The notes beneath the pieces were generated by a model. It did not search any database. It saw nothing but the letters and a program-made list of their open reading frames with translations, and was not told the DNA's origin. From Polaribacter sp. L3A8 (lineage in GTDB: Bacteria; Bacteroidota; Bacteroidia; Flavobacteriales; Flavobacteriaceae), in NCBI RefSeq assembly GCF_009796785.1, contig NZ_CP047026.1:1116001-1180000 (forward strand): DNA of 64,000 bases, given 5' to 3'. The position numbers and the translations under genes are program-made. Positions 9,633 to 19,295 of the stretch are shown piece after piece (the stretch's first letter is position 1; each line of letters starts with the position of its first letter).

Positions 9633-10994
9633 AACTGTAGTAAACGTTTTTATAAAAATTTTAAAGTCTAAAAAAGCACTTCTTTCTTTTATATAATAAA
9701 GATCGTAGCGTAGTTTTGTTTCTTGTTCTTCTATAGTATTTGCATACGGATAGTTTACTTGAGCCCAACCCGTTAACCCTGGTCTAATAACGTGCCTAAT
9801 TGCATAAAAAGGTATTTTATCTTCTAGGTCCTTTACAAATTCTGGTCTTTCTGGTCTTGGTCCAATTAAACTCATATCTCCTTTTATAATATTAATAAAC
9901 TGAGGCATTTCATCTAATCTAGTACGTCTTAAAAATTTACCAAAAGAAGTAATTCTTGTATCATTTTTCTTAGCCCAAACTGCTCCACCTACCTCTGCAT
10001 TCTTTATCATAGACCTCAACTTAAAAATCCTAAAATGCTTACCGTTCTCACCTACTCTTAACTGCGTATAAAATAAAGGGCCGCTATTAGCAAAAAGGTT
10101 CCCTAAAACAATAATTGGTAGAAAACACAAAAATATGATTATACCTATAATAGAAATAAATATATCTACTAACCTTAAACCAAAAAGGTAAAAGTTATTG
10201 GTATTATTTTCACTAAAATTAAGATGTCTATAAAAATCATGATTTAAATACTCTCTTGGTATTCTAACATTTACATTTTCATAAAAAGTTTCGTAACTAA
10301 TTATATTTACACCTTGTTCAAATAACAAAATGAGTTCTTTGTTAATTGCCTCTACAACCTCTTTAGATAGGTCCCTTTTAGAAACAATAACTTCCGTAAT
10401 ATGGTTTTCTGCTACAATAGAAGATATTGTAGTTTTTGTAATATCATTATAGCCTTTTACACCTTCTACTTCTTTATCTGATAAATACGCAGAAACATCA
10501 TGAATAGCATCATTGTGTACTTGCGTAAGTAGTTTTTTAATTCTTTCTGAACAGCCTATAAAAATTACAGATTTAAAATACTTTGGTGAGAATATTACAG
10601 ACATATATATAAACCTCCAAAGTAAAATAGGTATAAACGTAAGTAGAAAAAAGTAGACTATTTGAAGCCTATTGGCGGGTAATTCTGGCGAAAAATAAGG
10701 CGTAAAAACATATAAAATTGTTGTTGTAAAAGCGGTAAGTACAGTTGCTTTAACAATTAAATAACTATTATTCGATACATTTAAATTGTAAATTTGAAAA
10801 ATTTGACCAAAAATTAAATAATAAAAAACTAATAATAGTAACCAATTTAAAATGGCTCCACTTTTAAAGTTAATATAATTAAAATTGATATAAGACGATG
10901 CTAAACACAGACTAAAAATAAGAATACAAATATCTATAATTCTTAAAAATATTATTCTTTCTGATAAATTAAAGTAGGATATCTTTTTTGCCAA
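9612..10994 (-). CDS. Polyprenyl-phosphate glycosyl-1-phosphate transferase (WcaJ/WbaP-like)
   Basis: Initiating enzyme that loads the first sugar phosphate onto undecaprenyl phosphate. 460 residues: four N-terminal membrane helices, a Rossmann-like middle part (CoA-binding-like, about 140-250), a fifth helix near 275-300 and the bacterial sugar transferase domain. Key blocks are FKLRSM, RRTRLDEMPQFINIIKGDMS followed by LIGPRPERPEF, and RPGLTGWAQVNYPYA. It is the last gene of the minus-strand glycan locus, with a 389-bp gap before the next gene upstream, so it may also have its own promoter. The sugar donor cannot be predicted. Confidence 0.92.
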   Translation of the reverse strand: MAKKISYFNLSERIIFLRIIDICILIFSLCLASSYINFNYINFKSGAILNWLLLLVFYYLIFGQIFQIYNLNVSNNSYLIVKATVLTAFTTTILYVFTPYFSPELPANRLQIVYFFLLTFIPILLWRFIYMSVIFSPKYFKSVIFIGCSERIKKLLTQVHNDAIHDVSAYLSDKEVEGVKGYNDITKTTISSIVAENHITEVIVSKRDLSKEVVEAINKELILLFEQGVNIISYETFYENVNVRIPREYLNHDFYRHLNFSENNTNNFYLFGLRLVDIFISIIGIIIFLCFLPIIVLGNLFANSGPLFYTQLRVGENGKHFRIFKLRSMIKNAEVGGAVWAKKNDTRITSFGKFLRRTRLDEMPQFINIIKGDMSLIGPRPERPEFVKDLEDKIPFYAIRHVIRPGLTGWAQVNYPYANTIEEQETKLRYDLYYIKERSAFLDFKIFIKTFTTVLYFKGQ

Positions 10995-11100
10995 ACGCTT
11001 ATATTTTATTTAATTTATGCGTACATTTTAGTACATAAATACAATTGAAAAAATTATTTAAAAGATATTGAGGAACAGGGCAAATCTATAAAAAAGAATA

Positions 11101-11367
11101 CTAATTTATAACTGATTTAAAATTATTTATAAAAAATAATGTACGCTGTTTTCTTCCCTTAGTATCTACATGTATTCCATCATAAAATGATTCATTTTTA
11201 TCTTCTAAAACTGATGAATGGTTTATAATAGTATATTCTAATTTAGTATTAAAAGTAAACTTTTCTTACGAACAAGCAGCTTTATTTAGTATTAACTTAT
11301 TATTATTTTTATATAAATTATTTTCTACTTGTTTAATTATTTTTTTTTTAATTTCTACACTAAAAAT
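11101..11367 (-). pseudogene. Decayed C-terminal remnant of an SGNH/GDSL-type hydrolase
   Basis: The 389-bp space between two glycan genes holds no intact gene. On the minus strand one frame reads 55 codons from 11265 to a TAG at 11103-11101, with SVLEDKNESFYDGIHVDTKG; the DGIH box with its surrounding residues is the C-terminal Asp-x-x-His block of SGNH hydrolases. The same frame continues upstream beyond one TAA (11268-11266) for another 29 codons ending NKAACS, also coding-like. No start or GxS block is left. I read it as the tail of a deleted hydrolase gene; the call rests on one motif and composition. Confidence 0.45.
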
Positions 11368-11383
11368 TTAACATTCTTCTTAT

Positions 11384-12556
11384 TTATATAAAACTTTGAA
11401 ACTTTTCCATTTGTAGTTCTAAGTTAAATTCGTTTAAATGAGCATTAATGTTATTCTTAGAATACATAATATAATCTCTATTATTCATTTTTTTAAAAAA
11501 TGAAATGTTTGCTTTTAACCTTTTAACATCATTAGGATCTGAAAATACACCTAATTTTTGATTTTTTATCAACTCTACAGCTTCACCAGAACCAACATAC
11601 AAAATAGGAATTCCTAACTGCATTAATTCGAATATTTTAGAAGGTACAGCGCCGTATATTTTATTTTTAAGAGGCACAAAACCAATATCATATTTTCTTA
11701 TTTCATCTTTAATTTCTGATGCTGTTCTTACACCATAGAAAAAAACATTATTATCTGCATTTGATGCAAATTCTTTAATTTCATTTTCTTCCATACCTGC
11801 ACCATAAATATGCAACTCTACCCCTAGTTCTTTAAAATTTATTTCATCACAAATTTTTAGAATTCCTTGTGCGTATCCTAATAAACCGGCATATACAATT
11901 TTTAAATTACCTCTACTTTTTTCTTTTACGTCATATTCTCTATAAACGGGCACATTTCTATAAACCAAAAATTCTTTTGTAATAACGGCTTTTATATGGG
12001 TTATAATCTCTTCTGATTGCCCTATTATTTTACCTGCCAATTTATAATTGGTTTTTTCAATCTTTTCTAAGAAACTATAAAAGAATCCTTTTTTTATCAC
12101 TTCTAACTCTAAAGCAGATAAAGGCCAAATATCAGAAACATTTAAAATATTTTTACAACCTAACACCTTACTTAAAAGCAAACCAGATAACGCAACCAGT
12201 AAAGGTGGAGATTGAATAATAAAAACGTCTGTTTTTTTTCTTACTAAGCTAAAAACAGAAAACCAAAAAGACCAAGCAAACGATAACATACTAAATAAAC
12301 GTACAATGGCATTTTTAGATTTAGAAGGAAAAATCCAATATCTTTTTACAGTAATTTCTTCAATATTTTCTTTTACAAAGAATTTTCTACTATATTTTTC
12401 AAAAATTTTTCCTTTAGGATAATTAGGTAACGGACAAATAACAGTAACCTTATTTCCTTTGTTTTTTAAGCCTTCTGCTAAATTTTTTATGCGATTAGCT
12501 GCTGCCCCCATTTCTGGCGGGTAATAATTAGATATAATTACAATATTTTTACTCAC
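11384..12556 (-). CDS. Glycosyltransferase family 4 (WbuB-like)
   Basis: 390-residue GT-B glycosyltransferase. The N-terminus IVIISNYYPPEMGAAANRI followed by LAEGLKNKGNKVTVICPLPNYP matches the WbuB/WcaI-like GT4 group, which often transfers N-acetylated deoxyhexoses to polyprenyl-linked sugars. The donor domain shows KIVYAGLLGYAQGI and the acidic box GFVPLKNKIYGAVPSKIFELMQLGIP with E near the C-terminal third. It follows the CapK-like gene by four bases. The actual sugar is unknown. Confidence 0.88.
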   Translation of the reverse strand: MSKNIVIISNYYPPEMGAAANRIKNLAEGLKNKGNKVTVICPLPNYPKGKIFEKYSRKFFVKENIEEITVKRYWIFPSKSKNAIVRLFSMLSFAWSFWFSVFSLVRKKTDVFIIQSPPLLVALSGLLLSKVLGCKNILNVSDIWPLSALELEVIKKGFFYSFLEKIEKTNYKLAGKIIGQSEEIITHIKAVITKEFLVYRNVPVYREYDVKEKSRGNLKIVYAGLLGYAQGILKICDEINFKELGVELHIYGAGMEENEIKEFASNADNNVFFYGVRTASEIKDEIRKYDIGFVPLKNKIYGAVPSKIFELMQLGIPILYVGSGEAVELIKNQKLGVFSDPNDVKRLKANISFFKKMNNRDYIMYSKNNINAHLNEFNLELQMEKFQSFI

Positions 12557-12560
12557 AGTT

Positions 12561-13895
12561 CTATTTTATTTTTTTTAGAAGCTTAGACTCTACTATTTGT
12601 GGTTTTCCTGATTTTGCAGCAGCAATAAAATCTACTTCTTTATAAAAAATTTTAAACTCATTATCTAAAATATATTTTTGTAATTCTTTTGTAACACGTA
12701 ATAAAACATCTTTATTAAATCCTTTATCTTTAATATATTCAATAAGTATTTCGCCTTGTTTTTCTTGAATTACTTTAAATTGTTTTATTTCTGTAACATA
12801 CTCAAAAATTCCGGTAAAGGAATGTACGGTAAGCTTTTTATTATCAGACAAAAGAACAACATCTGTATCTCTACCAATAATTTTTTCTAAAAGAGGATAA
12901 TTAAATTCTCTATTCTTCGGATATTTTTCTTTAGGTAGTTTAATAGCTAAATCTCCAATTTTATAACGAATTAATGGCATCGAATACCCATCTAATCTTG
13001 TAACAACTACATGCCCTAATTCTCCGTCTGGTAATGGCTTATTATTATCATCTAAAATTTCTAAATACACATGTGGCGACATAATGTACTTATATTCCAA
13101 ATCTTTTTGAGCCGCTATTAGAAAACCTTCATTACAGCCATAAGTATCGTATACTTTGGTTGTAAAAGCTTTTTCTATATTTTTTTTATAATGATTAAAC
13201 ATTTTATCTCCAAAACTAATGGCTGCCTTAAAATGTACCTTGTAATTGTGTTCTAAAGCATATTCAGCAATAATATTTAAAGAAGATGCGTAACCTGCTA
13301 AGTAATAATTATTAGTATTATTCAACTCTTTAAAAAGGGTTTCTAACTGTTTATCGGTTAATGAAAAAGCGGTTATATACTTTGTTTTAAACAAACTATC
13401 TTTTATAGATTTTAAGAAACCTCTATTGGGAGACATCCCCGTTTGTACAATAGAATCTCCTACTTTATAACCACTCCACTCCCACCAATGAGATAAAATA
13501 GCTCTAATAATAGACTGCTCTTTTTTATCCATAAAAACAGTACTTTGTATACCAGAAGAACCACTACTAGAATAAGATATTAAATTAGCTTTATTTACTT
13601 TATTAGAAAGTAAACTATCTGAATTCCCCCTAATATCATCTTTTGTTAAAATAGGAAAACTATTTAACCAACCATAAGGATCTTTGCCTTCTAGTTGAAT
13701 GGAATTGTATTTAGAAACTGTATTTACCGTATGTTCTAAAATATTTTTTAAATTCTTTTTTTGAAGATTTTCTAATTCAATTTCAGAGAAAGTATCTAAC
13801 TTTCTCCAATATTTTAATTGTTTTAGATAGGATGATTTATTTATAAAATCTCCAACAGGTAAAAAAAGATTTTCAATTAATTTATTATAAATCAT
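12561..13895 (-). CDS. CapK/PaaK-like adenylate-forming enzyme
   Basis: 444-residue member of the phenylacetate-CoA ligase / CapK group of the AMP-binding superfamily. The phosphate loop is SSSGSSG at 109-115, the adenine-binding block YDTYGCNEG at about 249-257, and MPLIRYKIGDLA the hinge region. Such proteins sit in capsule clusters, and their substrates are unproven; activation of an acyl or amino acid group for attachment to sugar is a reasonable inference. The 3' end of the upstream GT4 gene is overlapped by four bases (ATGA type), so it belongs to the same transcript. Confidence 0.85.
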   Translation of the reverse strand: MIYNKLIENLFLPVGDFINKSSYLKQLKYWRKLDTFSEIELENLQKKNLKNILEHTVNTVSKYNSIQLEGKDPYGWLNSFPILTKDDIRGNSDSLLSNKVNKANLISYSSSGSSGIQSTVFMDKKEQSIIRAILSHWWEWSGYKVGDSIVQTGMSPNRGFLKSIKDSLFKTKYITAFSLTDKQLETLFKELNNTNNYYLAGYASSLNIIAEYALEHNYKVHFKAAISFGDKMFNHYKKNIEKAFTTKVYDTYGCNEGFLIAAQKDLEYKYIMSPHVYLEILDDNNKPLPDGELGHVVVTRLDGYSMPLIRYKIGDLAIKLPKEKYPKNREFNYPLLEKIIGRDTDVVLLSDNKKLTVHSFTGIFEYVTEIKQFKVIQEKQGEILIEYIKDKGFNKDVLLRVTKELQKYILDNEFKIFYKEVDFIAAAKSGKPQIVESKLLKKIK

Positions 13896-14923
13896 TTTAA
13901 AATTTTAAACCATTTATACTTTATAATTTCCCAATCGAATGTTTCTGCTTTTTCTCTTGCTTTTTTTGATAATGTAGGGTATTTACCTTCTATAACATCA
14001 ACAATAGCCTTTGTCATCTGACCTACATTCTCTTTATCTACTAATAAACCATCTACTTTATTATCAATTAAATATGGCATTCCGCCTACATTGGTACTCA
14101 CAATAGTTAAACCTAACGCCATTGCCTCAATCACACTTATCGGAGTATTATCAAAATTAGTAGTATTTATAAAAATATCATATTCTGTAGCTTTTTTATG
14201 CCAATCTTCTTTTGTTAAAACGCCTGTAAACTCAACAGAATCCTCTAAATTATATTTTTGAGCTAAACTTACTGTCTGCTGATATGAATCATCTAAAAAC
14301 GGACCAACCATACATAAAGTAGGTTCTGGATACTCTTTTTTTAACTCTAAAAGCACCTTAATTGCTAAGGTTGGGTTGTATAGATGCTTAAAAGATCTTA
14401 CCCATAATAATTTAGGCTGAATATTATATCTATTAATGTATTTATAATTTTTTAAAGAAATTATATTAGGAATAAACTCTGTTTTAAAACTCTTTTTTTC
14501 AAAAGCTATTTTTAGATAATTAGAAGGTGCAATATTTTTATAAGAATTATTAAATATTAATTTCGAAAACGAAGAACTGCTTAAAAGCCTTTTAGGTAAA
14601 TTTCCACCATGCAAAATTGGAATATATTTAACTTTAAAAAAGCGAGACAATTGCGACGTTAATAAAGCGTAATAAAAGTTTGTTGTACTATAAGTATCTA
14701 TAAGAATATATTCAACTTTATTCCTATTTCTAACCACAGCAAAACACATTTCAATTAACCTTATCAATTTATTTGTTTTACTTGATGATTTTACTAACGA
14801 ATATCCTTCCAACTCTAATAGTGAAGAAAGCAAAGTCATAGTAGTTTGATACTTTGTTTTTTTAAATAAATTGTTACCAATATAAAGAATTTTCTTATTC
14901 TTCATGAAATAAATCATTTTCAA
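13892..14923 (-). CDS. Glycosyltransferase family 4
   Basis: 343-residue GT-B enzyme, the C-terminal GT1/GT4 domain being clear: PKLLWVRSFKHLYNPTLAI, CMVGPFLDD, FTGVLTKEDW, and the acceptor/donor box PISVIEAMALGLTIVSTNVGGMPYLI with its conserved E. The frame opens at 14923, overlapping the preceding ligase/polymerase gene by 29 bp; an internal ATG at 14905 gives MKNKKILYIGNNLFKK, a more natural GT start with an 11-bp overlap, and is probably the true start. Substrate unknown. Confidence 0.85.
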   Translation of the reverse strand: MKMIYFMKNKKILYIGNNLFKKTKYQTTMTLLSSLLELEGYSLVKSSSKTNKLIRLIEMCFAVVRNRNKVEYILIDTYSTTNFYYALLTSQLSRFFKVKYIPILHGGNLPKRLLSSSSFSKLIFNNSYKNIAPSNYLKIAFEKKSFKTEFIPNIISLKNYKYINRYNIQPKLLWVRSFKHLYNPTLAIKVLLELKKEYPEPTLCMVGPFLDDSYQQTVSLAQKYNLEDSVEFTGVLTKEDWHKKATEYDIFINTTNFDNTPISVIEAMALGLTIVSTNVGGMPYLIDNKVDGLLVDKENVGQMTKAIVDVIEGKYPTLSKKAREKAETFDWEIIKYKWFKILK

Positions 14924-16238
14924 TATCCGTAATCCTAATTAAACTTAAAGCATAAATAAAACCAGGTAACGCAACTCTCATAGCAGAGTGATTAATGGTT
15001 AAAAACCACATTATATAAAAGGCTATGATAAATGCTTTTTGAAAATTATTCGCTTTAAAAAAGTTTATGAGCGGTATAATTAACAGTAATAATAACAAAA
15101 CGAACCCAATTAAACCATGCTCCTCAACCAATCTTCCTACTTCATTGTGAGAAGCCGCGGTAATTCTTTGGTTAGATTTCATTCTTTCATACTTACCATT
15201 TCCAACACCAATACCTAAAGGATGCTCAAAAAAATTATTAAACTGATATGCAATTAAATCCCCTCTACCCGTAGTTATATCTTTTTTTTGTATTCCTGAT
15301 GCATTTTTACCTGTATATCTATTATCTAACATCCCCCCTGTTATATTAGAGGTATACATCCAAATAGCAATAACAAAAAATCCAGAAATTAACACATACT
15401 TAAAAAGAATTTGCAAACTCATTTTTTTATACAAAATGAAAAAAAAAGCAAAAAACAATAACGTTATAACTGCGGTAAGAATACCTCCTCTAGAAAATGT
15501 TAATAAACCTCTATATGAAAAATAAATTAAAAAAAAGGCATCTAAATACAGAGAACCTGTTAACTTTTCTTTTAAGAAAATAAAAACTACTAAAATAAAC
15601 ATACCAAGCCCAATAGCAGTCGCAACTTGATTTGGGCCAAATCCCCCTGTAGTTTCAAACATTGCCGCAGTACCAAAAACAATTTCCTTTAAATCTGGGG
15701 TTCTAAAATATAAATAGGTAATCATAGAAAACAAAGGCAATAGCATAAAAAATAACCCATCCATTAAGTTTTGTTTGCTAATAGGTCTTAGATAAAAATA
15801 TAGTGCTGAAAAACCTAAAACAATAGGCCCACTTAAATTAAATGTAATATTTGTTCTTAAAGACTCTCCCTCTGGAACTTGTGTAAATACGATACCTAAT
15901 AGTAGTAACAAAATATAAAAAATATAATGAATAGAGAATTTTTGTTTAAAGGGGCCAAAAAACATCCCCAATATTAAAAATATGATAACAGCATACTTAC
16001 CCATTTCATATAAGAAAAAACCACCAAGCATCCTTATAAATATCTCACCCCCAACAATATAGGATGAAAACAAAAAAGCTTCTTCATTTTTATTATTCGT
16101 GCTTAAAATTAGAATTATAGGAAGAATAACACATACCAATCCAAAAAGTTTCGGAAAAAAGGAAAAGGTACCTAAATACCCAAATAATATATGAATAAAT
16201 ATGAATAATAACTTATTATTTAATATTTTTTGAATCAA
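14895..16238 (-). CDS. O-antigen ligase / polymerase (Wzy_C family) membrane protein
   Basis: 447-residue integral membrane protein with about 11-12 hydrophobic helices and one large periplasmic loop between about residues 305 and 370. In that loop GRGDLIAYQFNNFFEHPLGIGVGNG and, downstream, ASHNEVGRLVEEHGLIGF are the signature of the WaaL/Wzy_C superfamily (the R and H residues are those used by O-antigen ligases). Sequence alone does not separate ligase from polymerase. With an ABC-type exporter further up the locus, a ligase role is the more economical reading, but see findings. Confidence 0.85.
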   Translation of the reverse strand: MIQKILNNKLLFIFIHILFGYLGTFSFFPKLFGLVCVILPIILILSTNNKNEEAFLFSSYIVGGEIFIRMLGGFFLYEMGKYAVIIFLILGMFFGPFKQKFSIHYIFYILLLLLGIVFTQVPEGESLRTNITFNLSGPIVLGFSALYFYLRPISKQNLMDGLFFMLLPLFSMITYLYFRTPDLKEIVFGTAAMFETTGGFGPNQVATAIGLGMFILVVFIFLKEKLTGSLYLDAFFLIYFSYRGLLTFSRGGILTAVITLLFFAFFFILYKKMSLQILFKYVLISGFFVIAIWMYTSNITGGMLDNRYTGKNASGIQKKDITTGRGDLIAYQFNNFFEHPLGIGVGNGKYERMKSNQRITAASHNEVGRLVEEHGLIGFVLLLLLLIIPLINFFKANNFQKAFIIAFYIMWFLTINHSAMRVALPGFIYALSLIRITDIENDLFHEE

Positions 16239-16239
16239 A

Positions 16240-17316
16240 TTATAGTGTATAAATTTTTACTAATTGATTTAAAAAACTTTTGGGGGAGTAATAATTAATT
16301 ACATTTTTATAATGTAGCTCTCCAAAAGTCTTTCTCTTTTCATCCGAATTGATCAACTCTTCTAAAGCATTTTTCAATTCTAAACTATTTTCTTTTTCTA
16401 CAACAATACCCGATTTACCATTCGTTACCACATTACCACATTCTCCAACATTTGAAACCACTACAGGTAATCTAGCCAAACCGTATTCTAAAAGTGCCAA
16501 AGGTAAGCCTTCCGACTTTGAAGACAAAACTCCAATTGAAGATTGTTGTAAAATGTATTTAATATCAGATTGTACACCGTAAAAAAAGACACTATCCTTC
16601 AATTGATATTGTTCAACAAAGTTTAATATTTCTTTAGAATAATTATCTTGATATAATTTACCCACTAAATGCAAAGTCCAATCTGGAAATTCTTTTACAA
16701 TTTTCTCAAATGCATTTAAAAGATTCAAGTGATCTTTTTGTGGTCTAAAACCCGCTAACATCACAATCCTCTTTTCGTCAACTCCATTTAATTTAGTTTT
16801 TTGACTTAAATTTCTAAATTCTACAAAATTATTAATAAAAAACACCTTTGAACAAGCTAGATTCTTTTCTGCCCAAAATTTTAAAGTTTTATTTACAGAA
16901 ATAATTGCAGAAAAAAAATAAGAAAAAAGTTTTAAAGCAAAAATTTTTCTTTCATTTAAAAACTCACTATTTCCATAATGATCGTGCCAAATTAATTTTA
17001 TTTTAGGGTTTAATAACTTTACACAAAGCCCAATAAACGAAGAAGATGCATGCGCATGAACTCTATTTATTTTATGTTTTTTTACGTAAAGGCTAAGTTT
17101 TTTAAGTGCTTTTAAATCAATTATTCTTTTTCTTTCTAAGAATAAATAACCAACATTTTTATTTACTTGATATTTTAAATCCCCTTCTTTTCTAGTCACA
17201 CAAATGTGAGATTCATAACCAACATCAGTTAAAGAATTAGCTATATTTACTGCTAAAACCTCTGCACCTCCTACATTTAAAGAGTCTATAATTTGTAAAA
17301 CTTTAATTTTAATCAT
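16240..17316 (-). CDS. Glycosyltransferase family 4
   Basis: 358-residue GT-B glycosyltransferase. The N-terminal block KVLQIIDSLNVGGAEVLAVNIAN and VHAHASSSFIGL are typical of GT4 enzymes; the C-terminal domain has RIVMLAGFRPQKDHLNLLNAF, LHLVGKLYQDN, FFYGVQSDIKYILQQSSIGV and SKSEGLPLALLEYGLARLPVV with the EX7E-type glutamates. It overlaps the next upstream GT gene by eight bases and is one base from the ligase gene. Donor and acceptor are unknown. Confidence 0.9.
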   Translation of the reverse strand: MIKIKVLQIIDSLNVGGAEVLAVNIANSLTDVGYESHICVTRKEGDLKYQVNKNVGYLFLERKRIIDLKALKKLSLYVKKHKINRVHAHASSSFIGLCVKLLNPKIKLIWHDHYGNSEFLNERKIFALKLFSYFFSAIISVNKTLKFWAEKNLACSKVFFINNFVEFRNLSQKTKLNGVDEKRIVMLAGFRPQKDHLNLLNAFEKIVKEFPDWTLHLVGKLYQDNYSKEILNFVEQYQLKDSVFFYGVQSDIKYILQQSSIGVLSSKSEGLPLALLEYGLARLPVVVSNVGECGNVVTNGKSGIVVEKENSLELKNALEELINSDEKRKTFGELHYKNVINYYSPKSFLNQLVKIYTL

Positions 17317-18430
17317 TTAATAATTTGCCTATTTCAAATTCAAATTTTTCTAATGTAAATTCTTGAGACCATTTCATTGCTTCTTTAGATTGTGTCTCAT
17401 ACTTTTTTTCCTTTTTCAAGTAGGCATTAATTACCAACAAAATAGAATCTACATTGCTGACTACAAGCGCCCCTCTAGTTCCGTCCCCTATCATATAAGG
17501 TACACAGGAAACCTTAGAAGTTATGGGTAACACTCCCCAAAACATAGCTTCAGCAACCACTTTAGGCCAACCCTCAGATTTAGAAATAAATAATAAAAAA
17601 TGAGCTTTTTTAAAAGCTCCTTTTACAACATCTTTCTTAACATTACCATGAAGTGTAACGTAAGTAGCTAAATTCTTTTCTTTAATATAACCTTCTAAAT
17701 ATTTGCGTTCTGCACCGTCACCAAAAATATCTAAATGAATGTTTTTTTTAGTTTTACTTAATTCCTCTATAACCTTTACAGATAACATTGGCTGTTTTCC
17801 TTCTGTTAAACCCCCTACAAAGATAAAATTAATTTTACCATCTAAATTTCTTGGAGATATTTCTGTTATCTCTTTTTTAGAATAACTTGCTGTAAAAAAA
17901 GGGATAATATTTTTTGATTGATTCTTCCATTCTCCATATACCAAAACTTTACAATTTTTAGTTAAAAAAGTATTGGAAACAATCCATTTTTGTACCCTAT
18001 AACTAAAAGGTTGATTCTTACTTTCTGGATCCCAATTACCTGCATATTTAACCGTTTTAGGTTTAGAAGGAAATAAAATTAGCACAAAACAACCTAATAA
18101 ACCTACATTACCAGGGCATCTTAAATGAATATGATCTGCCCATAAACATGTTTTTATAATTTGAATTAAAATAAATGGAATTTTAAATATTGAACTAATT
18201 TTTGTTTTTAACGACAATACATTAAAAGCAGGTATTCTTTCTACAGTAATATTTTGGGTATTATAAGTTACTTCTATTGCTGAGATTTCTTCTTGTGAAA
18301 TTGGAGCTACAATTCTTGTTTCAGAAACACTTTGTAACCAAAGATTCATTTCACGAACATAGGGTTCATAAGCATAAAACCTTTGATTTTTACTTTTATG
18401 TAAAGCATGTGTTATTATTGTAAACTTCAT
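17309..18430 (-). CDS. Glycosyltransferase family 4
   Basis: 373-residue GT-B glycosyltransferase beginning MKFTIITHALHKSKNQRFY, with CLWADHIHLRCPGNVGL in the acceptor domain and INFIFVGGLTEGKQPML, LDIFGDGAERKYLEGYI, and ISKSEGWPKVVAEAMFWGVLPI in the donor domain. The first residues are closely matched by a short orphan reading frame at 20066-20119, suggesting that a related gene once stood about 1.7 kb upstream and was replaced. Substrate unknown. Confidence 0.88.
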   Translation of the reverse strand: MKFTIITHALHKSKNQRFYAYEPYVREMNLWLQSVSETRIVAPISQEEISAIEVTYNTQNITVERIPAFNVLSLKTKISSIFKIPFILIQIIKTCLWADHIHLRCPGNVGLLGCFVLILFPSKPKTVKYAGNWDPESKNQPFSYRVQKWIVSNTFLTKNCKVLVYGEWKNQSKNIIPFFTASYSKKEITEISPRNLDGKINFIFVGGLTEGKQPMLSVKVIEELSKTKKNIHLDIFGDGAERKYLEGYIKEKNLATYVTLHGNVKKDVVKGAFKKAHFLLFISKSEGWPKVVAEAMFWGVLPITSKVSCVPYMIGDGTRGALVVSNVDSILLVINAYLKKEKKYETQSKEAMKWSQEFTLEKFEFEIGKLLND

Positions 18431-18450
18431 TTTGTGATTTTATTCTAATC

Positions 18451-19295
18451 TTAAACAGATTTTTTATATACAGCGCTAACGTAAAGAGTAGGACCTTCAT
18501 ACAATCCAAAAATTGATTTCATAAACTCAGTATAAAACTTAGACCTTTTAAAATTAATATATGGGAATTTTTTTATTTTACAAAACTCTAATTTAAATCC
18601 ATGATTTTCTAGAACATTTGACACTGATTTTTCAGTAAAAAAATTTAAATGAATAGGAGGTCCACTTTGATATAAATTATCAATATTATTATTTTGAGTA
18701 TTAAAATTTTTACGTTTATTATAATTGGGTACAGAAAAAACTAAACGACCATTGTTTACTAAAGTATCTTTAACTAATTCCAAGAATAAATTAACATCTT
18801 GTAAATGTTCAAAGACTTCCCATAACATTATTGTATCATATTTTGAAGTAAGTTCTTTCATCAAAGAAAAATCACCATTATAGAGTTTATTCCTAACCCT
18901 TTTGCTTTTAAGTGGGTTTCTTCATCGATTTCTATTCCTTGATAAATTATATTTTTAGTTTTAGTTAAATACATTCCTATTAATCCTACTCCAGAACCAA
19001 TTTCTAAAACTTTAGATTTATTCTTAACAGTTTTGTTTATGATTCTTTTTCGATGGTAACCAATGTTTATTTTTCCATTTTGTAAATCTTTAAATTCTTT
19101 TATAGAATGTACAGCATACTGTGGTTTTAAACTGTTATATAACTTATTATAAACTGCTATAAACTCTTCTTCATTATAAATTTTTTCACAAAATATTAAG
19201 TTACAATTATTACATTTTACAAGATGATGTTGTTTATTTATTTTCGTTATTGAAGATTTACAAACCTTACATTTTTTAAATAATTCATTTTTCAT
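18451..19295 (-). pseudogene. Class I SAM-dependent methyltransferase, frameshifted
   Basis: Two overlapping frames together encode one methyltransferase. The first (19295 down to 18861, 144 codons) has a zinc-ribbon-like start (CKVCKSSIT, then CNNCNLIFC) and SAM motif I (KVLEIGSGVGLIGMYLT); it goes out of frame after GLGIN and stops. The second (18864 down to 18451) continues with IMLWEVFEHLQD and RLVFSVPNYNKR. Reading the other frame just before its ATG gives LYNGDFSLMKEL, joining the halves. The whole span is 845 bases, one short of a multiple of three, so a single-base deletion near 18885 explains it. It may be a real mutation or an assembly error. Confidence 0.8.
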
